NCBI GenBank assembly: GCA_948844705.1
Contig: CAQNVT010000036.1
Coordinates: 1 to 14,270 of the forward strand
Origin: an uncultured Dorea sp.
GTDB lineage: Bacteria; Bacillota; Clostridia; Lachnospirales; Lachnospiraceae
Direction of reading: 5' to 3'
DNA length: 14,270 nucleotides
Shown piece after piece: positions 1-6,310 of the stretch. Both the position numbers and the translations under genes were made by a program. How positions within the stretch are numbered: position 1 is the stretch's first letter; every line of letters begins with the position of its first letter. The notes beneath the pieces are model-generated. The model searched no databases, was not told where the DNA came from, and saw only the letters and a program-made list of their open reading frames with translations.

Positions 1-639
1 AATCGATGAGAACAGAAGTTCCCATCCGTCTACGGTTATAAACAGCAGAAGCTTGAACGGCATTGAGATCATTGCCGGCGGAAGCATCATCATTCCCATA
101 GACATAAGTGTACTTGATACAACAACATCTATCAGCAAGAACGGGAGATACAGTAAAAAGCCGGCCGAAAAAGCCTTTTTCAGCTCGCTTGTCATAAAAG
201 AAGGTATCACCACCGTCATCGGCAGATCCTCCTCTTCTTCTACTGCTTCCGCGTTCGATATTTCCACAAACATGTTAAGCGCACTTTTCTCAGTATTCCT
301 GAGCATAAATCTCTTGAGCGGTATCTGCGCCCTGTCGAGCGCCTCTTCCTGCGTAATCTCTGAATTCTTATACGGCGTATACGCTTCTGTATTGATCTCC
401 TTGATTACCGGATCCATAATAAAAAGTGTCAGAAAAACAGAAATTCCCACAAGCACCATGTTAGGCGGTGTCTGCTGAACTCCCATTGCATTCCTAAGGA
501 AAGAAAGAGTAATCATTGTCCTCGTAAACGAGGTCATCATAATAAGAAGTGAAGGCAGAAGTGCTACGATCGTCAGAAGTAACAATATATCTAATGTAGG
601 AACCTGGCTGCCGTTAACGTTTATCAGTGAGTCATACAT
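1..639 (-). CDS. fliP: Flagellar export gate protein FliP (3' end cut by window edge)
   Basis: FliP forms the core of the inner-membrane export gate (FliP5-FliQ4-FliR1) through which rod, hook and filament subunits pass. The frame is open from an ATG at 639 to base 1 (213 codons). It gives a protein with a hydrophobic N-terminal segment (LDILLLLTIVALLPSLLIMM), then FTRTMITLSFLRNAMG and TPPNMVLVGISVFLTLFI, a hydrophilic acidic middle, and a C-terminal part with MSMGMMMLPP and PFKLLLFITVDGW. These are FliP signatures, and the Met cluster matches the gate's methionine gasket. B. subtilis FliP is about 221 residues, so only a few C-terminal residues should be missing. GGAGG lies 9 bases before the ATG, inside the end of fliO; the fliO stop is 6 bases upstream, so translation is probably coupled. 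FliQ, FliR, FlhB and FlhA are expected beyond the left edge (inference). Confidence 0.95.
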   Translation of the reverse strand, partial: MYDSLINVNGSQVPTLDILLLLTIVALLPSLLIMMTSFTRTMITLSFLRNAMGVQQTPPNMVLVGISVFLTLFIMDPVIKEINTEAYTPYKNSEITQEEALDRAQIPLKRFMLRNTEKSALNMFVEISNAEAVEEEEDLPMTVVIPSFMTSELKKAFSAGFLLYLPFLLIDVVVSSTLMSMGMMMLPPAMISMPFKLLLFITVDGWELLFSSI

Positions 640-645
640 TAGTCT

Positions 646-990
646 TTACCTCCTCTTTTTTCCAAAGTCGCCGAGCTTCTCCATGATAGCCTTAAAATCC
701 GGCGGCCTTGTTCCGTCTCCGGTATCCTCCGGAGCCAACGGAAACAGCTCCTCGTCCTGAAGCTCGGACAGAACGTTTATCTGCCCTGCAGTAACACCGA
801 GAAGCAAATATTTCCCGCTGATCTGTACAATCGCAATATGCCTGTCCTGTCCCAGCGTGATCTGGTCGAGCAGACGCATATACAGAGAACTGCTGCCTCT
901 GGTCATTCCTTTGCCGATATATTTACTTGCCATATAGCTTCCGTAAATAATAAGCGCCACTGCGATAAAAGTGCCGATCACTCTTAACAT
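646..990 (-). CDS. fliO: Flagellar biosynthesis protein FliO/FliZ
   Basis: A 114-residue protein with one N-terminal membrane segment (about residues 4-24, VIGTFIAVALIIYGSYMASK) followed by a small soluble domain. The stretch LDQITLGQDRHIAIVQISGKYLLLGVTAGQINVL is split here as LDQITLGQDRHIAIV and QISGKYLLLGVTAGQINVL; it matches the FliO family pattern of a basic linker and then a beta-rich part containing K-x-LLLGVT. FliO helps assemble the FliP ring of the export gate. Position supports the call: in Firmicutes this gene (fliO, called fliZ in Bacillus) lies between fliY/cheY and fliP, as here. The ATG at 990 has AAGGAAGG just upstream and starts 12 bases after the fliY stop. The protein is short and poorly conserved, so identity rests on the LLLGVT region, topology and neighbours. 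Confidence 0.88.
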   Translation of the reverse strand: MLRVIGTFIAVALIIYGSYMASKYIGKGMTRGSSSLYMRLLDQITLGQDRHIAIVQISGKYLLLGVTAGQINVLSELQDEELFPLAPEDTGDGTRPPDFKAIMEKLGDFGKKRR

Positions 991-1002
991 ATAATTCCTT
1001 CC

Positions 1003-2448
1003 TTACTGCAATGCAATTAAATTAACCTTCATAATCTCCGAAATTCTTATACCGAAATTGTCTTCAACCACAACGACGTCACCCTTTGCGATGCACTGTC
1101 CGTTGACATAGAGATCTACCTGCTCTCCTGCGAGCTTATCCAGAACAACCAGTGAACCCTTTGTAAAATCAAGGATATCCTTCACGCATCTCTTTGTCCT
1201 TCCGATCTCAACAGATATCTCAAGAGGCACACCCATGATAAGCTCCATGTTCTCCTCCTGCTCACCCTCAAGCACAATATCGGTATCCGGCTTTAAGTTC
1301 GTCTGTGTGGCCGGCTGTACATGAATCATCTTCGGTTCCGGAGCCTTCTTTTTCTCCTTCATCTGATCCTGCATTGCCTGCTGCATCGTCTGCATCTGCT
1401 GCATCATCTGCTGCATCATCTGCATCTGCATCATAGACACATCCGGATTCATAACCGGCACCGGCTGCATCTGCTGTACCGGCTGAGGCGCTGCCTGAAT
1501 CTGAGGCTGTACCGCCGGCTGAGGTGCTGGCGCTGCCTGAGCCTGAGGCTGTACCGGCTGAGGTGCTGGTGCTGCCTGAGCCTGAGGCTGTACCGCCGGC
1601 TGAGGTGCTGGTTCGGGTGTGGACGCCGCTTCTTCTACTCCTCCCGCAAGAAGCTTCTCGATCTCCTCCTGAGACAGTGTCCCGCCCGAAGAACCTGCCG
1701 GTTCTGTTGCCGGCGCAGGTGCGGGCGCTTCCCCGGCTCCTCCCGCAAGAAGCTTCTCGATCTCCTCCTGAGACAGTGTCCCGCCCGAAGAACCTGCCGG
1801 TTCTGCTGCCGGCGCAGGCGCGGGCGCCGCATCCTTGCTAATATCTACGATCTGATCGTCAGGAAGGAAGCCCTTTACAAGTCCCTTCGCAAGCTCTATA
1901 GGCATGACATTAAAGAATTCACTCTCCAGTTTGTCTGCAATCTTAAGAGTAAATCCTACCATAACCTTCGGATATTCATCAATAAAATACTTGTCAATGA
2001 ATTCCTCCTCATTTTTTATTTCAAATGAGACCGGAGTGGATATATTAACCATTCTCCCCAGGAATTCCGAAAGCGCCGTCGAAGATGCCCCCATCATCTG
2101 GTTCATAACCTCGCATACCGCACTGATGTTGATCTCATTCAGCTCAAATTCTTCATCGGGCACCTCCATGCCCATGAGCATCTCTACAATCACCTTCACG
2201 TCATGCCTCTTAAGAAGCATAACATTATCTCCCTCAAGACCGGCAACATAGGTGATCTCAACACCGACAGCCGGCTCTACTTTGTCCATCTTAAATTCTT
2301 CCTTAGATACGACATTTACGATCGGCGTTGTAATATCTACTCTGGCATTTAACATTGTGGACACTGCTGTGGCAGAGGCACCCAGGCTGATATTCAGTAT
2401 TTCACCTATAGCATCTATTTCTAATTTACTAAAGCACTCAGAAACCAT
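1003..2448 (-). CDS. fliY: Flagellar motor switch phosphatase FliY, with repeat-rich linker
   Basis: FliY is a C-ring protein that also dephosphorylates CheY-P. The N-terminal part (about residues 8-200) is CheC-like, with two phosphatase motifs: D12-x3-E16-x2-N19 and S109-x3-E113-x2-N116. The C-terminal part (about 405-480) is a FliN/SpoA domain (MGVPLEISVEIGRTKR, LDKLAGEQVDLYVNG, VVEDNFGIRI). Between them lies a linker of about 200 residues: two copies of a 33-residue unit, each containing LSQEEIEKLLAGG (225-237 and 258-270); then Pro/Gln/Ala repeats; then a Met/Gln-rich segment (about 333-362). At 481 residues it is about 100 longer than B. subtilis FliY. The N-terminus lacks the LSQDEIDALL peptide found at the start of B. 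subtilis FliY; similar peptides are in the linker instead. The ATG at 2448 has GGAAGGAG 12 bases upstream. Both phosphatase sites look intact. Confidence 0.96.
   Translation of the reverse strand: MVSECFSKLEIDAIGEILNISLGASATAVSTMLNARVDITTPIVNVVSKEEFKMDKVEPAVGVEITYVAGLEGDNVMLLKRHDVKVIVEMLMGMEVPDEEFELNEINISAVCEVMNQMMGASSTALSEFLGRMVNISTPVSFEIKNEEEFIDKYFIDEYPKVMVGFTLKIADKLESEFFNVMPIELAKGLVKGFLPDDQIVDISKDAAPAPAPAAEPAGSSGGTLSQEEIEKLLAGGAGEAPAPAPATEPAGSSGGTLSQEEIEKLLAGGVEEAASTPEPAPQPAVQPQAQAAPAPQPVQPQAQAAPAPQPAVQPQIQAAPQPVQQMQPVPVMNPDVSMMQMQMMQQMMQQMQTMQQAMQDQMKEKKKAPEPKMIHVQPATQTNLKPDTDIVLEGEQEENMELIMGVPLEISVEIGRTKRCVKDILDFTKGSLVVLDKLAGEQVDLYVNGQCIAKGDVVVVEDNFGIRISEIMKVNLIALQ
1501..1611 (-). repeat. 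Tandem 39-42 bp repeats encoding Pro/Gln/Ala linker of FliY
   Basis: Three head-to-tail units begin at 1501, 1543 and 1582 on the plus strand, each starting CTGAGGCTGTACC. Unit 1 is 42 bases, unit 2 is 39 bases (one CGC codon-sized block missing) and unit 3 is partial. They are in frame and encode (PA)PQPxVQPQxQAA-type peptide in the FliY linker. Length changes by whole codons would only alter linker length. Confidence 0.9.
1638..1827 (-). repeat. 99-bp tandem duplication in FliY carrying the LSQEEIEKLL motif
   Basis: Bases 1638-1728 and 1737-1827 are near-identical copies with a period of 99 bases (33 codons). I see two mismatches over about 90 bases, at the T/C differences near 1707/1806 and 1720/1819. 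Each copy encodes an Ala/Pro stretch, a Ser/Gly-rich spacer and LSQEEIEKLLAGG. The near identity, including at third codon positions, suggests a recent duplication or continuing homogenisation. Confidence 0.93.
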
Positions 2449-2487
2449 ACTAACCTTTCACTCCTTCCGAGGAAATCCTCCTCAGTT

Positions 2488-2928
2488 CTATTTTCCAATA
2501 TCCAATGCCTTCTGTGCCATCAGCTTCATCGCATTGAATGCTGTAATGTTTGCCTCATAGGAGCGGGTTGCAGACATCGCGTCTATCGTCTCCTTTACAG
2601 GGTCTACATTCGGCATCATAACATAACCGTCCTCATCCGCATCCGGATGGTCCGGATTATAGACCGGGTTCAAATCTCTTTGATCTTCTACAATCTCCGT
2701 TACCTGCACACCGCCCTTGGACGCCGTTCTGCTTAAGAGACTGTTAAATTTGGATCGAAATGAGGTGGACGGAATTTCCTGCAGAACTACCATCTTTCTC
2801 CGGTAGGTTCCGCCGCTCTCCGTACGCGTAGTATTCGTATTCGCAAGATTCTCAGACGCAATATCCAGCCTCTGTCTTTCAGCCGTCAGGCCTGACGCGC
2901 TGATATCAAATGAATCCAAAAAAGACAT
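2488..2928 (-). CDS. flgC: Flagellar basal-body rod protein FlgC
   Basis: FlgC is a proximal rod subunit exported by the flagellar type III system. The 146-residue length matches the family (about 150). The N-terminus (SFLDSFDISASGLTAERQRL, then DIASENLANTNTTRTESGG) is the rod-family D0 helix with its ASxNLAN motif. YRRKMVVLQE and VYNPDHPDADEDGYVMMPNV are FlgC hallmarks, and the C-terminal heptad helix ends SATRSYEANITAFNAMK...ALDIGK. No cysteine is present, as is usual for exported axial proteins. The ATG at 2928 is preceded by GGAGGGATAGAG and lies 19 bases after the cheY stop. The location is odd: flgC normally follows flgB ahead of fliE-fliF. Here it sits between cheY and fliY, so it is either relocated or a second copy. 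No frameshift or missing motif suggests decay. Confidence 0.95.
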   Translation of the reverse strand: MSFLDSFDISASGLTAERQRLDIASENLANTNTTRTESGGTYRRKMVVLQEIPSTSFRSKFNSLLSRTASKGGVQVTEIVEDQRDLNPVYNPDHPDADEDGYVMMPNVDPVKETIDAMSATRSYEANITAFNAMKLMAQKALDIGK

Positions 2929-2947
2929 CTCTATCCCTCCTTAATTT

Positions 2948-3307
2948 TTAACCAAGGATCTTTTTAACTGTAGCCAGAATACGCTCAGGCTTAAACGGTT
3001 TAACAATAAAATCCTTCGCCCCTGATTTAATAGAATCCATAACCATCGTCTCCTGTCCCATAGCAGAACACATAACGATCGTAGCATTCGGATCCATTCC
3101 TTTGATTTCCTTCAAAGTCTCAAGGCCGTCCTTATTCGGCATTGTAATATCCATAAATATAAGATCCGGCTTTTCCGCGGGATACAGTTCTACTGCTTTA
3201 GCGCCGTCCTCAGCTTCTACAAGGTCCGTATACCCTGCCTGTGTCAATGTAGTTTTTAACATCATTCTCATAAATGCCGCATCATCCACTAACATAATTT
3301 TTGCCAT
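2948..3307 (-). CDS. cheY: Chemotaxis response regulator CheY
   Basis: A single receiver domain (119 residues) with no output domain. The acidic pocket D8-D9, phospho-acceptor D53 (IFMDITMPNKDG), switch Ser S81 (VMCSAMGQ) and Lys K103 (FIVKPFKPERI) are all present. CheA phosphorylates such proteins; CheY-P binds the switch through the FliM N-terminal peptide, and FliY or CheC removes the phosphate. The gene lies near fliM and fliY, as in B. subtilis, where cheY follows fliY. Here fliM-cheY-flgC-fliY is a rearranged order. The ATG at 3307 has AGAGAGG upstream at a normal distance. A 76-base gap containing a palindrome separates it from fliM, so it may have its own expression control (inference). 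Confidence 0.95.
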   Translation of the reverse strand: MAKIMLVDDAAFMRMMLKTTLTQAGYTDLVEAEDGAKAVELYPAEKPDLIFMDITMPNKDGLETLKEIKGMDPNATIVMCSAMGQETMVMDSIKSGAKDFIVKPFKPERILATVKKILG

Positions 3308-3351
3308 TTTCTTTTACCTCTCTTTTTGTTATCATTGTAAATTTATATACT

Positions 3352-3375
3352 CAGATAATTCTTAAGATTTATCTG
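3352..3375. promoter_or_regulatory. 24-base near-perfect palindrome in the fliM-cheY gap
   Basis: The plus strand reads CAGATAA (3352-3358) ... TTATCTG (3369-3375), with TCTTAAGA-like symmetry in the centre. Eleven of twelve pairs match; only 3359/3368 fails. As RNA it folds into an AT-rich hairpin starting 8 bases after the fliM stop. No U-run follows on the transcript, so it is not a classical terminator. It could be an operator, an mRNA processing or stabilising site, or chance in AT-rich DNA. Confidence 0.55.
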
Positions 3376-3383
3376 GTAATTAA

Positions 3384-4403
3384 TTATACCGCTACATCTT
3401 CATTATTAGGTTTCAGTATACGATCTTCTATCTTGACTGCAAGATTCTTGTTATGTACGCCCAGCTGTCCGTTAAACCACGGCTGCCCCTCTATATACAG
3501 AGAAATAAGAGAATTCTGTGGTTTGTTCAGATCAATAACGTCTCCCACATGGAGATTATAAACGTCGTCCAGGCTAAGCTGCGCCACTCCAAGCTGCGCC
3601 ATGATATCCATCTTGGACTCTCTGATATTCTCCATAATGTCCTCCCGGTTGTTGCGTATCGCCTGCATACCCTTATTCGCCAGATGCTTTGTCTTGTCAA
3701 TAATTTCAAATATATTACTGAGAAGCGTTCCGGGAATACAAATATTCATAGCGCCCTCAACCTCTCCCATCTGGATCCTCAGCATAATGATAACTACCGT
3801 CTCATCCACACTGATTCCCTGGAACATGCTCGGATTATCCTCAACACGGTCAAACGTCGTCTTTACTCTCGTATAGTTTGCCCAGACATCCCCGGTAATC
3901 GCCACCAGGTAACGTATGATCCTCGCATACAGTTCCAGTTCCACATCCGTATAGATATAAGACATGTCAACCATGTCCGTACCGGTTCCTCCGAGCATAC
4001 GGTCTATCATCGACCCCATCAATATAGGCGAGATATGAAATACCATCGGCGGATTCGTAGACCCGTCCTGCAGCTCTACATCTGCAAGCGTAATTACATC
4101 TGTTTCATTCAATGCGTTTCCAAACTCATAATAGCGCTGCTCCTCTACTCCTATAACCTCTACCTCGCTTGCTATACGGAACAATCCGTTAAGCTGCGAA
4201 GCTACGATTCTGGAATAATTGTCATAGATGCTGCGGAGCATCTTGAGCTTATCCTTGGTATACTTCTTCGGGCTGAAGAAATCATATTTTTTATATTCCT
4301 TCTCCGCCTTCTTCGGCTCCTCCGGGGCGCTGCTTTCTGCATCCCCGTTTTGCATCGAATTCAGCAGCGCGTCTATCTGACTTTGTGATAATACATCTGC
4401 CAT
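3384..4403 (-). CDS. fliM: Flagellar motor switch protein FliM
   Basis: FliM is the middle C-ring protein; its N-terminus captures CheY-P and its middle domain binds FliG. The 339 residues show the CheY-docking peptide LSQSQIDALL at 5-14, an acidic/Lys-rich tether (20-50), and a CheC-like middle domain with ISPILMGSMIDRMLGGTGT (GGxG at 138-141, the FliG-contact loop). A C-terminal SpoA domain (about 255-330) is homologous to FliN and pairs with FliY. Length is close to B. subtilis FliM (332). The ATG at 4403 has AGGAG 6 bases upstream and follows the motB stop by 23 bases. No fliL lies between motB and fliM, although fliL usually precedes fliM in this operon type. No defect is seen. Confidence 0.97.
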   Translation of the reverse strand: MADVLSQSQIDALLNSMQNGDAESSAPEEPKKAEKEYKKYDFFSPKKYTKDKLKMLRSIYDNYSRIVASQLNGLFRIASEVEVIGVEEQRYYEFGNALNETDVITLADVELQDGSTNPPMVFHISPILMGSMIDRMLGGTGTDMVDMSYIYTDVELELYARIIRYLVAITGDVWANYTRVKTTFDRVEDNPSMFQGISVDETVVIIMLRIQMGEVEGAMNICIPGTLLSNIFEIIDKTKHLANKGMQAIRNNREDIMENIRESKMDIMAQLGVAQLSLDDVYNLHVGDVIDLNKPQNSLISLYIEGQPWFNGQLGVHNKNLAVKIEDRILKPNNEDVAV

Positions 4404-4426
4404 CCTAAACTCCTACCTTCGTTTGA

Positions 4427-5176
4427 TTATTCCCGGCCCATTTCCTCATAATATTTCTCAAGGGTCTGCTCCACGGAATCGGACTTCGTAATTAACAGCT
4501 CTACCCTGCGGTTTTTCGCCCGGTTCTCTTCTGTGTCAAATGGCGCGATCGGACGCCACTGTCCATATCCGATCGAGGTAATATTCTCAGGCGGTATATT
4601 CGTCCGCGTCTGGATATACGCCGCAACTCTTGCCGCGCGTTCCGCCGAAAGGACACGGTCGCCTACAGGCTCGTTCACCACATTCGGATCGGCCTGCGTC
4701 GTATGGCCCAGCACCTGAATCTCCTTAACCGAATCGCTGACACCTGAAACAATAGAAGAAAACTGTGACAGGATCGAAGAGCCCCCTTCTTTTATGATCG
4801 AGCTGTCCCCGTCAAAGAAAACATTGTCCCTGAAGGTAATAAACGTATATCCGTCTCCTTTAAAAAGCTCAACCTCGCTCTGCAGTCCCGCAGCCTCTAT
4901 CGCGGCCTTCAGATTTTCATACAAATCGTCAAAATCATCAAACTCCTCGTCAAGCCCGCCCGGAACATCATCATCCGCCTCAGCGGTCTGGTCGTTTACA
5001 ATCTGTGAAACGTCTTTTGCATCAGGGTTAAAGCTTTTTACGACCTGGATCCATTTTGCCTGATCAAGTGTCGAGATGGAATATAAAAGTACGAAAAAAC
5101 ATAACAGCAGTGTTACCAGGTCACCGTATGTGTCCATCCAATTGGCGCCGCCCTCTGCCCTTTTTTTTCTTTTCAT
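4427..5176 (-). CDS. motB: Flagellar stator protein MotB (OmpA-like)
   Basis: MotB anchors the stator to peptidoglycan and carries the ion-binding Asp. The 249 residues comprise a basic N-terminus and one membrane helix (about 18-36) with W13-x5-D19 (WMDTYGDLVTLLLCFFVLLY), where D19 is the essential Asp. Then comes a plug/linker that is very acidic (67-87). An OmpA-like domain (about 115-230) ends in IGYGQWRPIAPFDTEENRAK and NRRVELL (222-228), the peptidoglycan-binding signature. The ATG at 5176 has GGGGG 5 bases upstream and is 15 bases from the motA stop, so motAB are co-translated. The helix text CFFVLLYSIS is closer to sodium-type B subunits (PomB, MotS) than to E. coli MotB, but ion preference cannot be settled by eye. 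Confidence 0.96.
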   Translation of the reverse strand: MKRKKRAEGGANWMDTYGDLVTLLLCFFVLLYSISTLDQAKWIQVVKSFNPDAKDVSQIVNDQTAEADDDVPGGLDEEFDDFDDLYENLKAAIEAAGLQSEVELFKGDGYTFITFRDNVFFDGDSSIIKEGGSSILSQFSSIVSGVSDSVKEIQVLGHTTQADPNVVNEPVGDRVLSAERAARVAAYIQTRTNIPPENITSIGYGQWRPIAPFDTEENRAKNRRVELLITKSDSVEQTLEKYYEEMGRE

Positions 5177-5191
5177 ATTATCCCCCTGTCT

Positions 5192-6028
5192 CTACTCCTC
5201 TTCTTTTCCCTTCTTGCCCTTCTTCGCTTTTCCTGCCGGAGCCGCATCCGGATCCAGGATCTTCTGACGGTTCTTCTGGGAAACATATGTAACGAGTTTC
5301 TCCTTCAGGAACTTCGGATTATCTCCTGCCTGAATTGCCAATATACCTTCTATCATAATCTGCTTATACAACAGCTCTTCTTCATTTCTGATACTAAGCT
5401 TCTTTGCTATCGGCGAGAAGATCAGGTTCGCCAGAATACAGCCGTAAAATGTTGTAATCAGCGCCGTCGCCATCGCGGGCCCGATATCGCCTGCTCCGCC
5501 TTCTCCTTCAAGGTTCATGCCCTTCAGCATGTTTACAAGACCGACAAGAGTACCGATCATACCGAATGCCGGAGAATACGCCGAAGCCTTTTCATACATA
5601 CCGATACATTCCTCGTGCCGCGCCGCCATTGCATCTACATCGTTTTCCAGAAGGGAACGCACTTCCTCCGGCTCCGTAGCATCTACAATAAGCATGATTC
5701 CCTGCTTAAAAAACATATCGTCAAGCTCATTCGCCTTTTCTTCCAGCGCCAGAAGACCGTTCTTCCTTGCAAGCTGCGCCATCTCTTCAAGCGTATTCAC
5801 CAGTTCGGCAATATTATACTTGTTTCCCTGAAGGAGCATCTTAAAATGACTAAGCATTGTCTTCAAAATTCCCAGCGGATAACTTGCGATTACCGCCGCA
5901 ATCATACCGCCCAAAACGATCGCAACCGATTCCAGATCCCAGAAGTTGCCGAGCTTGGCGGGGGTAATGCCAACAAATACAATCAATACCGCCCCTATAA
6001 CTAAACCTAAAATACTAGTAATATCCAC
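5192..6028 (-). CDS. motA: Flagellar stator protein MotA
   Basis: MotA forms the five-subunit ring around two MotB chains and pushes on FliG. The 278 residues contain four membrane segments: about 2-21, 33-52, 152-172 and 183-206. The cytoplasmic loop includes the conserved R88 and Glu96/97 (ARKNGLLALEEKANELDD) that contact FliG. The two prolines needed for torque are present: P153 in SPAFGMIGTLVGLV and P184 in GPAMATALITTFYG. An extra C-terminal tail (258-278) is rich in Lys, Gly and Glu. The start is GTG at 6028, supported by GGCGGTG 8 bases upstream; no nearer in-frame ATG gives a complete first helix. It lies 23 bases after flbD. motA and motB inside the fla operon are common in clostridia, whereas B. 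subtilis keeps them elsewhere. Confidence 0.96.
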   Translation of the reverse strand: MDITSILGLVIGAVLIVFVGITPAKLGNFWDLESVAIVLGGMIAAVIASYPLGILKTMLSHFKMLLQGNKYNIAELVNTLEEMAQLARKNGLLALEEKANELDDMFFKQGIMLIVDATEPEEVRSLLENDVDAMAARHEECIGMYEKASAYSPAFGMIGTLVGLVNMLKGMNLEGEGGAGDIGPAMATALITTFYGCILANLIFSPIAKKLSIRNEEELLYKQIMIEGILAIQAGDNPKFLKEKLVTYVSQKNRQKILDPDAAPAGKAKKGKKGKEEE

Positions 6029-6051
6029 GTTATCTTCACCGCCTTATTTCT

Positions 6052-6249
6052 TTATCTATCTGTATGATAACAATGGATCCGCCCATTGTACTCAATTGTT
6101 TTCTCAATTATTTCTTCCGCACTCTCTTTTACAATATAGAACTTTCCGTTCATCATCACGATCTTTGATTCCGGAATCAGCTCCACTGCCTCGATCTGTG
6201 CACAATTCAGCAGAATTTGTTGATTATTCAGCTTAGTCAGAACTATCAT
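6052..6249 (-). CDS. flbD: FlbD/SwrD family flagellar protein
   Basis: A 65-residue protein beginning MIVLTKLNNQQILLNCAQIE, with VELIPESKIVMMNGKFYIV and a C-terminal ESAEEIIEKTIEYNGRI. This is the FlbD/SwrD family (60-70 residues; one beta-rich unit with the I-x-L-T-x-L-N start and NG-K-x-[YL]-V core). In B. subtilis SwrD raises motor power for swarming, which fits its place just ahead of motAB. The start was chosen at 6249 because GAGGAAG lies 6 bases upstream and family members begin with this sequence. A longer frame reaching 6294 would add an uncharacteristic Arg/Cys-rich leader and run into the hairpin. It is 113 bases after flgE, across two strong hairpins, so its level may be uncoupled from flgE. 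Confidence 0.9.
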   Translation of the reverse strand: MIVLTKLNNQQILLNCAQIEAVELIPESKIVMMNGKFYIVKESAEEIIEKTIEYNGRIHCYHTDR

Positions 6250-6255
6250 AACACA

Positions 6256-6262
6256 CTTCCTC
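6256..6262 (-). promoter_or_regulatory. Ribosome binding site of flbD (decides start)
   Basis: GAGGAAG, 6 bases before the ATG at 6249. It selects the 65-residue FlbD start over an upstream in-frame ATG at 6294 that has no such site and lies inside a hairpin arm region. Confidence 0.75.
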
Positions 6263-6278
6263 ACACATTTCAAACGTA

Positions 6279-6305
6279 ACCGGGATATTAACAAAATATC
6301 CCGGT
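6279..6305 (-). promoter_or_regulatory. Strong hairpin, flgE-flbD gap (second of two)
   Basis: In transcript sense ACCGGGATATT pairs perfectly with AATATCCCGGT (11 bp) around a 5-base loop TTGTT. The following bases (TACGTTTGAAAT) are not a U-tract, so termination is doubtful. It ends about 17 bases before the flbD ribosome binding site. Candidate roles are protecting the upstream flgE message from 3'-5' decay, attenuation, or a processing boundary. Confidence 0.7.
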
Positions 6306-6310
6306 ATTAC

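Noticed and set aside
1501..1827. Regular repeats that might suggest a CRISPR or other non-coding array
   Set aside because: The units are in frame, have no unique spacers, and encode a plausible protein linker.
1321..2028. Long plus-strand frame (about 235 codons) opposite fliY
   Set aside because: It is the antisense of the low-complexity FliY linker. The product is Leu/Arg/His/Cys-rich without domain features, and the repeats that keep it open are explained by the real gene.
3308..3383. Promoter for cheY in the fliM-cheY gap
   Set aside because: AT-rich TATAAA-like text is present, but no -35 element at a suitable distance and no sigma-28-like pair is visible.
3453..4388. Long plus-strand frame (about 311 codons) opposite fliM
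   Set aside because: FliM on the minus strand is complete with all its motifs. The opposite product shows no recognisable domain and has an odd composition.
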